Translations under genes and position numbers: made by a program | Part shown: positions 55,281 through 64,000 of the stretch, one piece after another | How the letters are laid out: each line of letters opens with the position of its first letter | How positions within the stretch are numbered: the first letter of the stretch is position 1 | From: JANNUT01 sp046331425 | Lineage (GTDB): Bacteria > Acidobacteriota > Polarisedimenticolia > J045 | Direction of reading: 5' to 3' | DNA length: 64,000 nt | Assembly: GCA_046331425.1 (NCBI GenBank) | Contig: JAXLQU010000022.1 | Span: 10,497 to 74,496, forward strand | The notes under the pieces: generated by a model | Database searches by the model: none | What the model was told of the DNA's origin: nothing | What the model saw: the letters and a program-made list of their open reading frames with translations, nothing else

Positions 55281-55495
55281 CGCACCCTCCGCCCCAAAAC
55301 TCGGTCCGCGTCGTGAGGATCGCAACATCGTCTCGACGCCCTTGGCGGCGGATTCTAGCGGGTGCTATCGGTTGCTACCGTGCTCGCGCGGATTGATCGG
55401 CCCTGGACACGGCATCGTTCGTGTTTCGAGGTTGGAGTCACGCTGCCGAACTCTCATCTCGATGCGTCAAACTCGCGCTCACAACAGGAGAGCGA

Positions 55496-55534
55496 ATGAC
55501 GCTCGGACCGACCGCAGTCGCAACGCGTCCATGA
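55496..55534 (+). CDS. 12-codon leader ORF overlapping the hydrolase start
   Basis: ATG 55496 follows CAGGAGAGCGA and encodes MTLGPTAVATRP. Its stop overlaps the hydrolase ATG as ATGA. The hydrolase itself has no good ribosome site, so ribosomes may reach it by termination-reinitiation. A lost frame joining the two is the alternative. Confidence 0.35.
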   Translation: MTLGPTAVATRP

Positions 55535-56346
55535 CAACCGAACCTCGAAAGATCGCGATCCGAGCTTCCGGGTCGGCCGCAGCGGTTGCGTTGGCGTATC
55601 TCGCTCTGATGTTCTCGGCGCAACGCGCACTGATCTTCCCTGCACCCACTGCGAGGCATGAGGTGCCATCGCCTCAAGGTGTCGAGGCGATGCATCTGAG
55701 CGTCGACAGCGAACATGTCGAGGCGTGGTACCTGCCGCCTTCGGTGACGGTAGCGGGTGCAGCGCCGCTGCTGATCTTCACGCATGGCAATGCCGAACTC
55801 GCGAGCGATTGGCTCGATGGCTTTGACGAACCTAGAAGTTGGGGCATGGGTGTGCTGTTGGTGGAGTATCCGGGGTACGGCCAATCCGATGGTGCCCCGT
55901 CGGAAGCCTCGATAACCCGAACGATGCTCGCCGCGTACCAGTGGGCCATTCACGACGCGCGAGTCGATCCGCGACGGATCGTTGCCTTGGGGCGGTCGAT
56001 TGGAAGCGGTGCGGCGTCAGCGCTCGCTGCACGAGAGCCACTGGCCGCGGTGGTGTTGCTCTCGCCCTTCGTCAGTTTGACCGCAATGATGCATCGATTT
56101 TTCGTGCCGTCATTTCTGGTGCGCGATCCTTTCGATAACGCAACTCACCTCAATGTTCGACCCGTTCCCGTGCTGATCGTTCACGGCAGCCGAGATGAGG
56201 TGATTCCAATCGAGCAGGGCCGAGCACTCGCAGCTCTCCTCCCCGATTGTGAGTTCGAGCAGACCGAAAGTTCTCACAACTACAGCCCTCCGTGGCCGCG
56301 AATCAAACAGTTCTTCGTCGCGCGAGGTGTGCTCGGAACACCATGA
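55531..56346 (+). CDS. Membrane-anchored alpha/beta hydrolase
   Basis: This 271-residue protein has an N-terminal hydrophobic anchor (AAVALAYLALMFSAQRALIF) and an alpha/beta hydrolase fold. The nucleophile is Ser in ALGRSIGSGAAS, the acid is probably Asp in HGSRDEVIPI, and the His lies in SSHNYSPP. LIFTHGNAELASDW provides the oxyanion loop. The family (BEM46/YfhR-like) has broad esterase or peptidase activity; the substrate is unknown. It starts at the ATGA overlap with a short upstream frame. Confidence 0.85.
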   Translation: MTTEPRKIAIRASGSAAAVALAYLALMFSAQRALIFPAPTARHEVPSPQGVEAMHLSVDSEHVEAWYLPPSVTVAGAAPLLIFTHGNAELASDWLDGFDEPRSWGMGVLLVEYPGYGQSDGAPSEASITRTMLAAYQWAIHDARVDPRRIVALGRSIGSGAASALAAREPLAAVVLLSPFVSLTAMMHRFFVPSFLVRDPFDNATHLNVRPVPVLIVHGSRDEVIPIEQGRALAALLPDCEFEQTESSHNYSPPWPRIKQFFVARGVLGTP

Positions 56347-56740
56347 CCAACAGATCACTGGGATGGACCGGCGCATGTAACGTGCGATCGGTGGAGATCG
56401 CGAGGTCGTTGATCGCGACGACACTACCGGCGATCCATACAATGTCGAGCGTAGCCGCAGCAGAAGTGAGCAGGTCGGCCAGCGAGCGATCAATCGGAAC
56501 TGATCCACGGACCTCCGATGCTACGATCGAGAGCGGCGATGTCTACAGCAATGGGGACGCAATACGTTCTTGATACAACGGGTCCCAGCGATGGGGCGCC
56601 TCAAGCGGTTACGCCCTGAGCGCGCGCTTGACGCCTCGACGTCATCAGGTCTATACCGCGGCTGTGCATCCACTCGTGGAGTCGACAGCCACGGCTCGAG
56701 ACAGCTTTCACCGTACATTTCCAGTGGGGGTAGTAACGAT
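56347..56740. other. Intergenic region upstream of the poly-G secreted protein gene
   Basis: No supportable gene lies in this 394-bp stretch. It contains a fair promoter candidate (listed separately) and no evident repeat. Confidence 0.4.
56628..56657 (+). promoter_or_regulatory. Sigma-70-like promoter candidate for the poly-G secreted protein gene
   Basis: TTGACG (56628-56633) and TATACC (56652-56657) are separated by 18 bp, with five and four consensus matches. The transcript would have a leader of about 75 nt before the ATG at 56741. Confidence 0.4.
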
Positions 56741-58152
56741 GAGCCAGCGACATCTCTTCCGGTCCGTTTCGATTTCGATCATTGCGTTCGCTGGGGGGGG
56801 GGGTAACCCTCGCTGAATGCGTGCTCGTCAAGCCGATCTTCAAATCCGTTGCGGTACTGCAGCAACCACCGCAAGGCAATGTCTCGATTGGCTGCCCTGC
56901 TCCTCCGGGCGATCCCTGCCTGTCTGAGCCTGCACCGGCCATCTCCGGCAGTGTGCTCGCGGAAGAGGTTGTGATCGATGCCACGATCCCAACCGGCTAT
57001 CCAGCGAAGGTGATCTGGGCTAAGGTCCAAGACGAGGACGTGGTCACCGGCGCGGTCACCGATCTATACGAGACCAAGTCAAAAGAAGCGGTCACCAACA
57101 AGGTCGGCTCCAGCGTCAAACTGCGCTTACCGGGACTACGCGTTGGCCGGCGCCATCGGGTGTTTGTCGGTTTCTGCCAGGACATCGCGGGCTATCCCGG
57201 TTTGCAGGGTTGCAATTGCTGGTCGAGCCACCTGCTCGTCGACACGCCGTCAGGATTTGCGAGCCTGGCGCCGAATGGCGCCCCGCTCGTGAATACGGCG
57301 CAGAAGGTTGAGGACCAGTTCAGAGGACCCGCAACAGCGAAACAATCGACCCCTGTGGAGGGGGATTCAGGCGACGGCGTCGGGCCGAACGACGTGTGGG
57401 AGGACGGGTTTGATCCACCGACGCCGGATGACGCGCGGATCGACACCGATATGGACTCAGTAGTCCTCAGCAACGCGTTGCTCCGCTACAAGCGCCAAGC
57501 GAAGCACACCGATGGATACGCAGCGACACGGTTTTGGGTTACGGACACGAGTAGCGACGCGAGCATCACCAACTACAACGTTGAACTGTTCGCTCGCTCT
57601 ACCGGTAGCGGAATGGGCTCCCAGTTCTATGCCGAGAAATTGGTCTACAAGCAGATCATGGTGAACGACTACCCACTGCTCGCCCTTCTCGACGAGACTC
57701 AGATCAATCCGCTGACCGGGGACATTGATCGCGCGAGTTTGGTCGAAAACGTGGACTACATCTTGATCGGCAAGACACGCGCACTCCCGGGGCCTGGCGA
57801 TCCGCCGGCGACGTTCCTGTGCCCGGGCTACACGGCGGAGAAATGCAGCGGATCACCGCCACTAGATACCGGAACGAATCGGAGTTCGAATTCCGTGGTG
57901 ATGCAAATCGCCACTCGGCGGGACCCTGCGCTCAATAAGACCGTCGTTACCGCGGCCGTGGGATGGGGGACCTGTCCTGCAAGTGGGAGTGTTTATGATT
58001 GCGAGTTCGCTTGCTGTTTGGAGAAGAAAGACGCCAATCCTGACAAGCTCAACACGACTGGGCAGTGGTCGTTCTTCGGGCATCACAGTGCTGTCAAATA
58101 CCACCTCGAATGGTGGAAGGTCGGTGATGCGTCGACCGGGCTCTGGCCTTGA
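56741..58152 (+). CDS. Secreted protein whose signal peptide contains an 11-G run that puts it out of frame
   Basis: ATG 56741 starts a signal peptide (MSQRHLFRSVSISIIAFAGG) that stops after the G run at 56793-56803 (TAA at 56804). The neighbouring frame then runs open from the G run to 58152: VTLAECVLVKPIFKSVAVLQ. Twelve or nine G would join them into a 470-residue protein. A TTG at 56782 in the downstream frame gives a start without a signal. The mature part is Cys-bearing and unrecognised, with DVWEDGFDPPTPDDARIDTD, an Asp-rich segment. The next gene starts at its stop. Either a phase-variable locus or a homopolymer sequencing error. Confidence 0.65.
56793..56803 (+). repeat. Homopolymeric tract of 11 G
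   Basis: Eleven consecutive G lie in the signal-peptide region of the secreted protein gene. Slipped-strand change by one base would switch the reading frame on or off. Confidence 0.85.
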
Positions 58153-58163
58153 ACGGTGCCCCA

Positions 58164-60188
58164 ATGCGCGGCGAACGATCACGCGGCACGATACAACTGT
58201 TGTTGACTGCTAGCGCCTACGCCTTGACAGCGCTCAATGCGGAGGCTGCGCCGCTTGTCGTCGATCTGAGTACATACCTCGACACAGCACGATTCGAGGG
58301 GACCGTGCTTGGGGATGATCTCGGTGGCGGAGAAATTGCGTCGTGCGACGTGAATGGGGACGGGGTCGAGGACCTCCTGATCGCGGCGGACAAGGCTGAC
58401 GGGATCGGCCTTTCTCGCCCTGACGCAGGTGAGATGTACGTAGTCTACGGTGCGCGTCGGAGGTGGTCGGGACAGCAGCCAATCTTGACGGGCGCCGCTG
58501 TGCGCATCATAGGGGCCGAAGCCTTCGACGCGTTTGGCAGCGGCGGCGTGTGTGTGGATCTCAACGGCGATGGATATGGCGATGTTGTTGGCGAAGCGTT
58601 CAACGCGAAGAGCCTCAACAACTCGCGCAACCAAGCCGGCGAGGCATACATCATCTTTGGCGCGCCATCGACGCCAGCAATGATCGACCTGGCGCAATCC
58701 TATGGCACCGCAATTTGGGGTGCCCAAGCGCTCGACGCGATCGGAGACGAGCCTGCGGCTGGGGATGTCAATGGCGACGGTACTACCGACCTAATCCTCG
58801 ACGCTCACGCTGCGACCAGCCCGGCAGGGAAAACGAATGCCGGGAAGCTGCACATTCTATTTGGCCGAACGAACTGGCCGTCAGCGATCGACCTCACGAC
58901 AGATAGCAATGTAACGATCTACGGTGCCACGAAGAGTGACAACCTGGGATTTGAGACCGCCAGTGGTGACCTGAATGGCGATGGAATCGATGACGTCGTG
59001 GCGGACGCACCCGGCGGAGACGGTCCAGGTGACACCCGTTCATCCGCTGGCGACATCGCTGTCTTTCGTGGAAGGACGACCTGGCCAGCGACAATCAGCC
59101 TCGCGACAGCCAATCCAGATCTGACGGTCTATGGGGTGGACGCACAAGATCAGTTCGGTCGCGCTGGTTTGGATCTGGCTGACCTTGATGCGGACGGAAC
59201 CGCCGAGTTGATAGCTGGGGGCCCATTCGGGGATGGACCCACCAACACTGACAGCCTGCAGGGAGAGGTGCGAACTGTGGAGCCAGGAGCGATCTGGCCT
59301 CCGGTGATGGATCTTCGAACTGACTATCGGTCCGTGATCTACGGCAACGGCAGCTTCGACGAGTGGGGGAATCGGTTGCAGGTTGGCGATATCAACGGAG
59401 ACGGCACGACGGACCTGATTGTTGGGGCGGCGGAGGGAGACGGCCCGTCGAATACACGTAGTAGCTGCGGTGATGCTGCGGTTGTCTACGGGCGACCGGG
59501 GCTTCCCTCGGACATCCGTTTCTTCAACGGTGAGTACGACATGATGATCTATGGCGCCGAGGCGTTCGACGCGCTTGGCGTGTCGCGCTTCACATCGGAC
59601 ATCAACGATGACGGACTGCGCGAGATGACGTTCCGTGCGCGAACCGGCCTCGGCGGATCCAAACTCGCGATTGTCTACCTGGTCAGTCCCTTCGACACTG
59701 ACGGCGATGGCTACCAGCAACTCACCGATAACTGTCCGCTGGTTGCGAACGCTTCACAGCTTGACAGCAATAGTGATGGTCGCGGCGATGCCTGCGCGAC
59801 CGACTGGGACGGCGACGGACAGCCGGACTCAATGGACTGTGCACCGAACCTCGCGGCCGACGGCGTGCCGCTGGAAGTCAGCGGCTTGGCGTTTGCCGGA
59901 CCCTCGTCAACGCTGGTGAGTTGGAACGCCACGCAGTTCGCCAACAAATATGACGTATCGCGCGGCACACTCAGTGCGCTTGACGGCCAGGACTACGGAG
60001 CCTGCCAGAACGGTCGCGATCCGGACCTCTCCGATACATCCTTCGTCGATTCCCAGGTCCCCAGTCCTGGCTCGGGGTGGTATTACCTCGTGCGTGGACG
60101 CAATACTCGCTGCTCTGTCGCTGGCAGCTATGGGTCGAATTCCAGCGGATTACCGCGCGACAATCACAATCCGTCGGGATGTCCTTAG
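58164..60188 (+). CDS. Exported FG-GAP (integrin-alpha-like) repeat protein with TSP3 and Fn3-like C-terminus
   Basis: This 674-residue protein has a signal peptide (IQLLLTASAYALTALNAEAA). About seven FG-GAP repeats follow, each with a calcium loop such as DVNGDGVEDLLIAAD, DLNGDGYGDVVG, DVNGDGTTDLILDA and DINGDGTTDLIVGA; together they should fold as a beta-propeller. A thrombospondin type 3 segment follows (TDNCPLVANASQLDSNSDGR). The C-terminus is an Fn3-like module with WYYLVRGRNTRCSVAGSYGS and final Cys-Pro. It is likely calcium-dependent, surface-bound and adhesive. ATG 58164 is chosen; a TTG overlapping the previous stop is possible, so it may be co-transcribed with the poly-G gene. Confidence 0.87.
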   Translation: MRGERSRGTIQLLLTASAYALTALNAEAAPLVVDLSTYLDTARFEGTVLGDDLGGGEIASCDVNGDGVEDLLIAADKADGIGLSRPDAGEMYVVYGARRRWSGQQPILTGAAVRIIGAEAFDAFGSGGVCVDLNGDGYGDVVGEAFNAKSLNNSRNQAGEAYIIFGAPSTPAMIDLAQSYGTAIWGAQALDAIGDEPAAGDVNGDGTTDLILDAHAATSPAGKTNAGKLHILFGRTNWPSAIDLTTDSNVTIYGATKSDNLGFETASGDLNGDGIDDVVADAPGGDGPGDTRSSAGDIAVFRGRTTWPATISLATANPDLTVYGVDAQDQFGRAGLDLADLDADGTAELIAGGPFGDGPTNTDSLQGEVRTVEPGAIWPPVMDLRTDYRSVIYGNGSFDEWGNRLQVGDINGDGTTDLIVGAAEGDGPSNTRSSCGDAAVVYGRPGLPSDIRFFNGEYDMMIYGAEAFDALGVSRFTSDINDDGLREMTFRARTGLGGSKLAIVYLVSPFDTDGDGYQQLTDNCPLVANASQLDSNSDGRGDACATDWDGDGQPDSMDCAPNLAADGVPLEVSGLAFAGPSSTLVSWNATQFANKYDVSRGTLSALDGQDYGACQNGRDPDLSDTSFVDSQVPSPGSGWYYLVRGRNTRCSVAGSYGSNSSGLPRDNHNPSGCP

Positions 60189-60331
60189 GAGGTGGGCGCA
60201 CCACGTCCAGGACGCCATCACCCGGAAGCGGCGCCAACTCGGGCCTCGCGGGGCGATCTGCAGCGGCGTCAGGCCAAGCTTCCTTGCCAACACGATTGCG
60301 GATAGCATCCCTCGTCTTTCGGGGGCTGCCG

Positions 60332-61699
60332 GTGCAACCAACCAACCGATCCTGGACTCTGTTCGTGACGAGCCTCGTCATCGTTTGTGCGAGTCTTATC
60401 CCGTCAACGCCTGCCGCAGCCCCTGCAATCGATCGACCGCCGATCCCGATCTACACACCCAATCCAACGACGCCTGAGGTCGCGCTTGGCGCCGCCGTGA
60501 TGCCGACCGCGCGGCTCAAACTGTCGATCGATGAAAACGGGCGTGTGACCTCGCTCGAGGTGCTGAAGATCGAGCCGTCGAACGAGCACGACGACGCCAT
60601 GAAGCAAGCAATCGGCGATGCGGTGAAGCGTTGGCGATTTGGACCCGCGCTCAAGGCCGGTCAGAAGATCGCGGCGCAACTGGAATTGCCGGTTTCATTC
60701 ATGGTCGCGGCTCGTGTGCCGGCACAACTCGAGAATTTCACCGCCGGGCCGAGCCCGTCCGACCAGTCGGACGACGCGCTCTATCGTCAACGCGCCTACG
60801 CGCTGAGTCTGCCATCCGCGACGTTGCTTCGAATGCAAAAGGAAACCGGTGACAAGGCCGAAGCGCTGTTGAACCAAACCAAGCGCGCAACGGCCAGCAA
60901 CCAGTGGTTTGAAGTGATCACCGATTCTGGGAAGGGCGCTCAGCAGGCGCAGGCCCTGATGGCGTCGCTAACGGCCAGCTACTCCGCGGTCAACGAGTTG
61001 ATCGGCAATCGATTGACCTCGTATCCGGCAGCGGGGAAGGTCCGTGCCTATGTCTTCGAAACTCAGCGGCAATACGAGCAATTCGTGACTCAAGTCCAAA
61101 ACGGCGTGGAATGGTCAGCCGGCTTCTATCATTCCAGCGGGTTGCTCGCGTTTCATGCCGAGGTACCGACCTCGAACTACCTCTATTCAGTCCTGGTCCA
61201 CGAGGCGACACATGCGGCGATGGATCGACACTTGGTGCGCCGCGGAGTGTCGTTGCCACGTTGGTTGGACGAGGGGTTCGCTTCGTATTTGGGAAACTCC
61301 GACATCGTCGACGGAAAGCTGAAGTACGGCGAACACAAGGACAAACGCAGCGTACAGTTCTACGGCCCGTATATCGCAAGGATCAGCTCTGCGTCCAAGC
61401 AGGAGTCGGACGCTGCCAAGCAAGCGCAACGGCAAGGGCAAGCGCTGCGACTCCAGGAACTGCTGAGCGCCGACATCGGAACCTTCTATGGCGATCGACG
61501 CGCGGTGTACTACGCCCAAGGCTGGCTGTTGGTTCACTTTCTGCGACACGGTGGGCCATCCTGGGCCGAGAAGGAGTTCCCGCGATTCATGCTCTACGCG
61601 CTCGAGGGATTCGACGTTGGGGAACTACTGCCGCAGATCTACGGCGCCGATTTGAAGACGCTCGACGAGAAGTTCCAAGCCTACATGAAGAAGTTCTAG
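60332..61699 (+). CDS. TonB_C-like domain fused to a gluzincin-type metallopeptidase
   Basis: From a GTG start with an export segment (LFVTSLVIVCASLIPSTPAAA), the 455-residue protein has a TonB C-terminal-like domain at residues about 50-130 (KLSIDENGRVTSLEVLK, AVKRWRFGPALKAGQ). A peptidase-MA/DUF1570-like zinc domain follows, with the zinc motif HEATHAAMD and the downstream Glu in RWLDEGFASYL. Both catalytic blocks are intact. A TonB_C module next to a periplasmic peptidase suggests processing at the cell envelope; the substrate is unknown. The start is uncertain, as no strong ribosome site is seen. Confidence 0.8.
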   Translation: MQPTNRSWTLFVTSLVIVCASLIPSTPAAAPAIDRPPIPIYTPNPTTPEVALGAAVMPTARLKLSIDENGRVTSLEVLKIEPSNEHDDAMKQAIGDAVKRWRFGPALKAGQKIAAQLELPVSFMVAARVPAQLENFTAGPSPSDQSDDALYRQRAYALSLPSATLLRMQKETGDKAEALLNQTKRATASNQWFEVITDSGKGAQQAQALMASLTASYSAVNELIGNRLTSYPAAGKVRAYVFETQRQYEQFVTQVQNGVEWSAGFYHSSGLLAFHAEVPTSNYLYSVLVHEATHAAMDRHLVRRGVSLPRWLDEGFASYLGNSDIVDGKLKYGEHKDKRSVQFYGPYIARISSASKQESDAAKQAQRQGQALRLQELLSADIGTFYGDRRAVYYAQGWLLVHFLRHGGPSWAEKEFPRFMLYALEGFDVGELLPQIYGADLKTLDEKFQAYMKKF

Positions 61700-61705
61700 C
61701 TTTGG

Positions 61706-63022
61706 CTACTTGCTCTTTTTCAAATACTCGGCTGCCGCCGCTTCGTCGTGTTGGAGTTTTGCGCCGAGATACAGCACGAACCACGCTTGCTTGAGCGCCG
61801 GGTCGATCGCCAGCGCGGCCTTTGCATCGGCCATTCCTTCAGCGATGCGCCCGGTTTTGACTCGCGCCTGAGCGCGCAGCATTCGAGCGCGGGCTTGCCG
61901 ATTGTTGATCTCGATGGTGCGGGTCGCCGCCCGCTCGACGACCGCCCACTGCTCGAGCTTGGTGGCCGCAACCGCCAGATTGAACCACGGCACCTCGTTG
62001 TCAGGCGCAACCTGCGTTGCCTTCTCCAAGAGCGGAATCGCTGAGGCAGGGTCGCCGGCGCGGACGCGTGCCGCCGCATCGTTGACCAAGGTTTCGAGAT
62101 CGCCGGAGTTCAGCGTGCGGGCGACGAAGTTGGCCTCCAACTTGGCTTGGTCCTCGACGCTGCCGAACAGATAGGCAATGGCGCGCGCTAGATTTCGGTC
62201 CGAAGGATTGACTGTCGAGAATCTGCGAAGCAGCTTTTCGGCGAGCGTGGCCGATCCGCGATCGAGTAGCTCGATCGCGCGCGCGAACGCCATCTCGCTG
62301 AATCCTCCGGCGATCTCGGGCGTAATCACCAGGCGATCGATCACGCTGGAGGCCTCGTCGATCCGCCCCAACGCGACCAGCGCGTCCAACTCGCGCAGTG
62401 CGAGCCATGTACTGCTTCGCGTTTCACTGGCAAGAGCGCGGAGTTCGGTGAGCAGATCCTCCCAGCGCTCGAGTCGTTGATCGATCTCGATCAACTCGTA
62501 CTTCCAGCGCAGAACCGGTTCGACAGCGATCAACCGAACCAGCGTCTCACGTTGCTTGACAGGGTTGTCCAGCCGCCGATAGCCCGCGGCGAGCGTGCGC
62601 AACAGCGCGACATCGGTGGAGGTCAGCGCCGAGCGCCTCTCCACTTCGGCGAGCATCAGCGCGAGTTCGGCGGAGCCCATGCGGCGATCGACAATCGCGT
62701 CGGACAGCAGGCTCGAGGGGACACGCTGCGGTGTCTGCAGTTGCGTGATGAGCAATGAGCGCAGCCGCGCGATGTTCTCGACATCGTCATTGCGGCTGTA
62801 GAAATCGAACAGTTCGAGGAGCGCCTTGGTGTCCTCGGGATGGTTCTTGACGAGCGCTTCGAGCACCGCTCGCTGCTCGACCGCTCGACCCGCGAGTTCA
62901 TGAGCGCGCGCTTGGCGAAGCCCAAGCAGGACCTCCTCGGGTGGAAGGTCGATCGCCGCCTCGGCGCCGAACGAGGCGAGGACTGTCGCCAAGATTGCCC
63001 AAAGCTGTCGGTAGCACCCCAT
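61706..63022 (-). CDS. Exported TPR-repeat protein
   Basis: This 438-residue protein has an export signal (LWAILATVLASFGAEAA) and is otherwise made of alpha-helical TPR-type pairs, for example LVKNHPEDTKALLELFDFYS and AVAATKLEQWAVVERAATRT near the C-terminus. It should be a periplasmic scaffold. It converges with the peptidase gene, ending 6 bp from it, and starts divergently from a small secreted protein. No enzymatic motif is present. Confidence 0.82.
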   Translation of the reverse strand: MGCYRQLWAILATVLASFGAEAAIDLPPEEVLLGLRQARAHELAGRAVEQRAVLEALVKNHPEDTKALLELFDFYSRNDDVENIARLRSLLITQLQTPQRVPSSLLSDAIVDRRMGSAELALMLAEVERRSALTSTDVALLRTLAAGYRRLDNPVKQRETLVRLIAVEPVLRWKYELIEIDQRLERWEDLLTELRALASETRSSTWLALRELDALVALGRIDEASSVIDRLVITPEIAGGFSEMAFARAIELLDRGSATLAEKLLRRFSTVNPSDRNLARAIAYLFGSVEDQAKLEANFVARTLNSGDLETLVNDAAARVRAGDPASAIPLLEKATQVAPDNEVPWFNLAVAATKLEQWAVVERAATRTIEINNRQARARMLRAQARVKTGRIAEGMADAKAALAIDPALKQAWFVLYLGAKLQHDEAAAAEYLKKSK

Positions 63023-63129
63023 CCGATTCGGCTCCCGGTGCGTAGACTATCGCGAGTCATCGATATCGAGCGTGCCGGAACCCCGCCTTGCTCGAGATTC
63101 GACCGATTTTCAGAAAAGGGAGAGGACTT

Positions 63130-63489
63130 ATGACGAGGTTCGTTCGGATTGGAGCTTTCTTGACCGCCGCAGCGGTGTTCGTGGCCGCCGCGTTGACCGC
63201 TCTTGCGCAGCAACCATCCTCACCGAGGGTGGCCGGCGTCAAGGTCGTCACGCTGGCATGCACCAAAACCTGGCGCGGTTCCGCCGGCGGCAACTTCGGC
63301 GGCGTTCCGTTCTCTGTTTCGTGCAATTCAAGCAGCGACCTGAAGATCCTGGAGGGAGTCGTTGGCAACGACTACACCGTTCGCATGGGATCGGAAAACG
63401 GCGTGGCCGGCGCCTTCGATTGCTTCTGGAGCGGCAGCCAAGATTCGCTGATCGTGAACTGCGGCAAGGTGCGGCTGGCGATTCGCTAG
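63130..63489 (+). CDS. Small exported protein, unknown
   Basis: This 119-residue protein has a clear signal peptide (FLTAAAVFVAAALTALAQQ) and a mature part of about 90 residues. Four Cys (LACTKTW, VSCNSSS, DCFWSG, NCGK) may form two disulfides. The ATG at 63130 follows GAGAGGA. No family was recognised. Confidence 0.75.
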   Translation: MTRFVRIGAFLTAAAVFVAAALTALAQQPSSPRVAGVKVVTLACTKTWRGSAGGNFGGVPFSVSCNSSSDLKILEGVVGNDYTVRMGSENGVAGAFDCFWSGSQDSLIVNCGKVRLAIR

Positions 63490-63520
63490 TCGGGCGCGCG
63501 ATGTCGCCAGCCGCTCCTTG

Positions 63521-64000
63521 CTACGGGCAGGCGGCCGGCGACGCGGCGATGCCCGGATCGCGAGTCGCCGCTTGCGAGTTGTTCCCCTCGTTGTAGGTTC
63601 CCGCGAACTGACAGTTGCGCGCGCGCACCAAGAGCCACCACGCGCTGCCCGCCGGTGGTGCGCTGGTGAAGGGGAGCGTGGTGGCGGTCGTTTGACTCGC
63701 CAAGCACTGCTGTGTGGCGAGCGTGAAGTTACCGTTGTTGCTCAGCAGCAAGCCGACATCGCCGCGAAGTACATCGTGCGATTGCGCTGCGGCAATCTGT
63801 GTCCAGCTCAACACGGTCTTGCCGACGCTGATACCGATCGATCCAGGTGGCGCCACCACATTGTCGATGAAGCCATCGCAGTCATCGTCGATACCGTTGC
63901 AGATTTCGACGCCGCTGTTGGTGTGGTTGCAGATGTTGAAGAGCGTGGCCGAATCGAATCGTGTGCTGTTGACACCATCGGAGACGAACACGCGCCCCAC
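63521..64000 (-). CDS. MopE-like secreted protein, C-terminal part only (5' end off the window)
   Basis: This frame is open to the window edge, so the N-terminus is missing. The visible 159 residues contain CNGIDDDCDGFIDN, the Asp-rich motif of MopE-like surface proteins, which may bind calcium or copper. An Fn3-like module follows (KTVLSWTQIAAAQSHDVLRG, AWWLLVRARNCQFAGTY). The protein ends in ACP, similar to the ends of the FG-GAP and copper-oxidase-like proteins. It is probably surface-exposed. Confidence 0.75.
   Translation of the reverse strand: MGRVFVSDGVNSTRFDSATLFNICNHTNSGVEICNGIDDDCDGFIDNVVAPPGSIGISVGKTVLSWTQIAAAQSHDVLRGDVGLLLSNNGNFTLATQQCLASQTTATTLPFTSAPPAGSAWWLLVRARNCQFAGTYNEGNNSQAATRDPGIAASPAACP

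Noticed and set aside
55024..55530. N-terminal extension of the alpha/beta hydrolase
   Set aside because: The extension is antisense to the signal-peptide end of the GYxDG protein gene and has no homology-like sequence; the hydrolase anchor begins after ATG 55531.
1..64000. CRISPR arrays, tRNA or rRNA genes, prophage or complete insertion sequences
   Set aside because: No regularly spaced repeats, cloverleaf-like sequences, integrase or transposase genes were recognised on reading both strands.

Overview
The window is about 64 kb of high-GC bacterial DNA from a Gram-negative organism: Tat and Sec signal peptides, c-type cytochromes, lipoproteins and a TonB-like C-terminal domain all point that way. 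Secreted proteins with FG-GAP, thrombospondin type 3 and MopE-like Asp-rich motifs, a fused MFS/spermidine-synthase/TPR protein, a propeller histidine kinase and a vanadium haloperoxidase are combinations I associate with Acidobacteriota or myxobacteria-like lineages. The sequence alone does not settle the phylum. No rRNA, tRNA, CRISPR array or intact insertion sequence was seen.

1-14.2 kb: an uptake [NiFe]-hydrogenase locus. An NDH-2-like flavoprotein and a first maturation protease are followed by small subunit, large subunit, cytochrome b, second protease, cytochrome c, hypF, hypC, hypD, hypE, a crotonase-family gene, hypA, hypB and a His-rich nickel-permease-like gene. Neighbours mostly overlap by ATGA or TGATG, so this reads as one operon. 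hypF, hypE, the crotonase gene and the permease each carry single-base indels, yet both sides of every break keep family motifs. A nearly perfect 35-bp inverted repeat closes the locus.

14.4-31.7 kb: a membrane spermidine-synthase-like protein; a propeller histidine kinase (also frameshifted) with its NarL-type regulator; a LamG/galactose-oxidase-like secreted protein; a minus-strand group with haloperoxidase, a DUF3617-like protein, SCO and a cytochrome c/periplasmic-binding-like fusion; then convergent asparagine synthetase (asnA) and asparaginase.

32.0-37.3 kb: the most interesting part, a compact minus-strand RiPP operon. A 50-residue precursor peptide, too short for ordinary gene calling, has its own promoter and ribosome binding site. 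It is followed by a hairpin, two separate SpaB_C/thiopeptide-type proteins, a LanB-type glutamylating dehydratase and a methyltransferase, all translationally coupled. No LanC cyclase, YcaO protein or transporter is present in the window.

37.5-64 kb: an HNH/DUF222 nuclease, a Tat-exported epimerase-like protein, two TMTC-like membrane/TPR proteins, a VWA protein divergent from a possible secreted RNase-toxin/partner pair, a DUF2959 lipoprotein, an ATP-grasp plus HprK-like kinase pair, a PDZ protein, a GT2 glycosyltransferase, an alpha/beta hydrolase, a secreted protein whose signal peptide contains an 11-G run, an FG-GAP protein, a TonB_C/gluzincin fusion, a TPR protein and the C-terminal part of a MopE-like protein cut by the window end. 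Three of the secreted proteins end in a similar Fn3-like module finishing in Cys-Pro.
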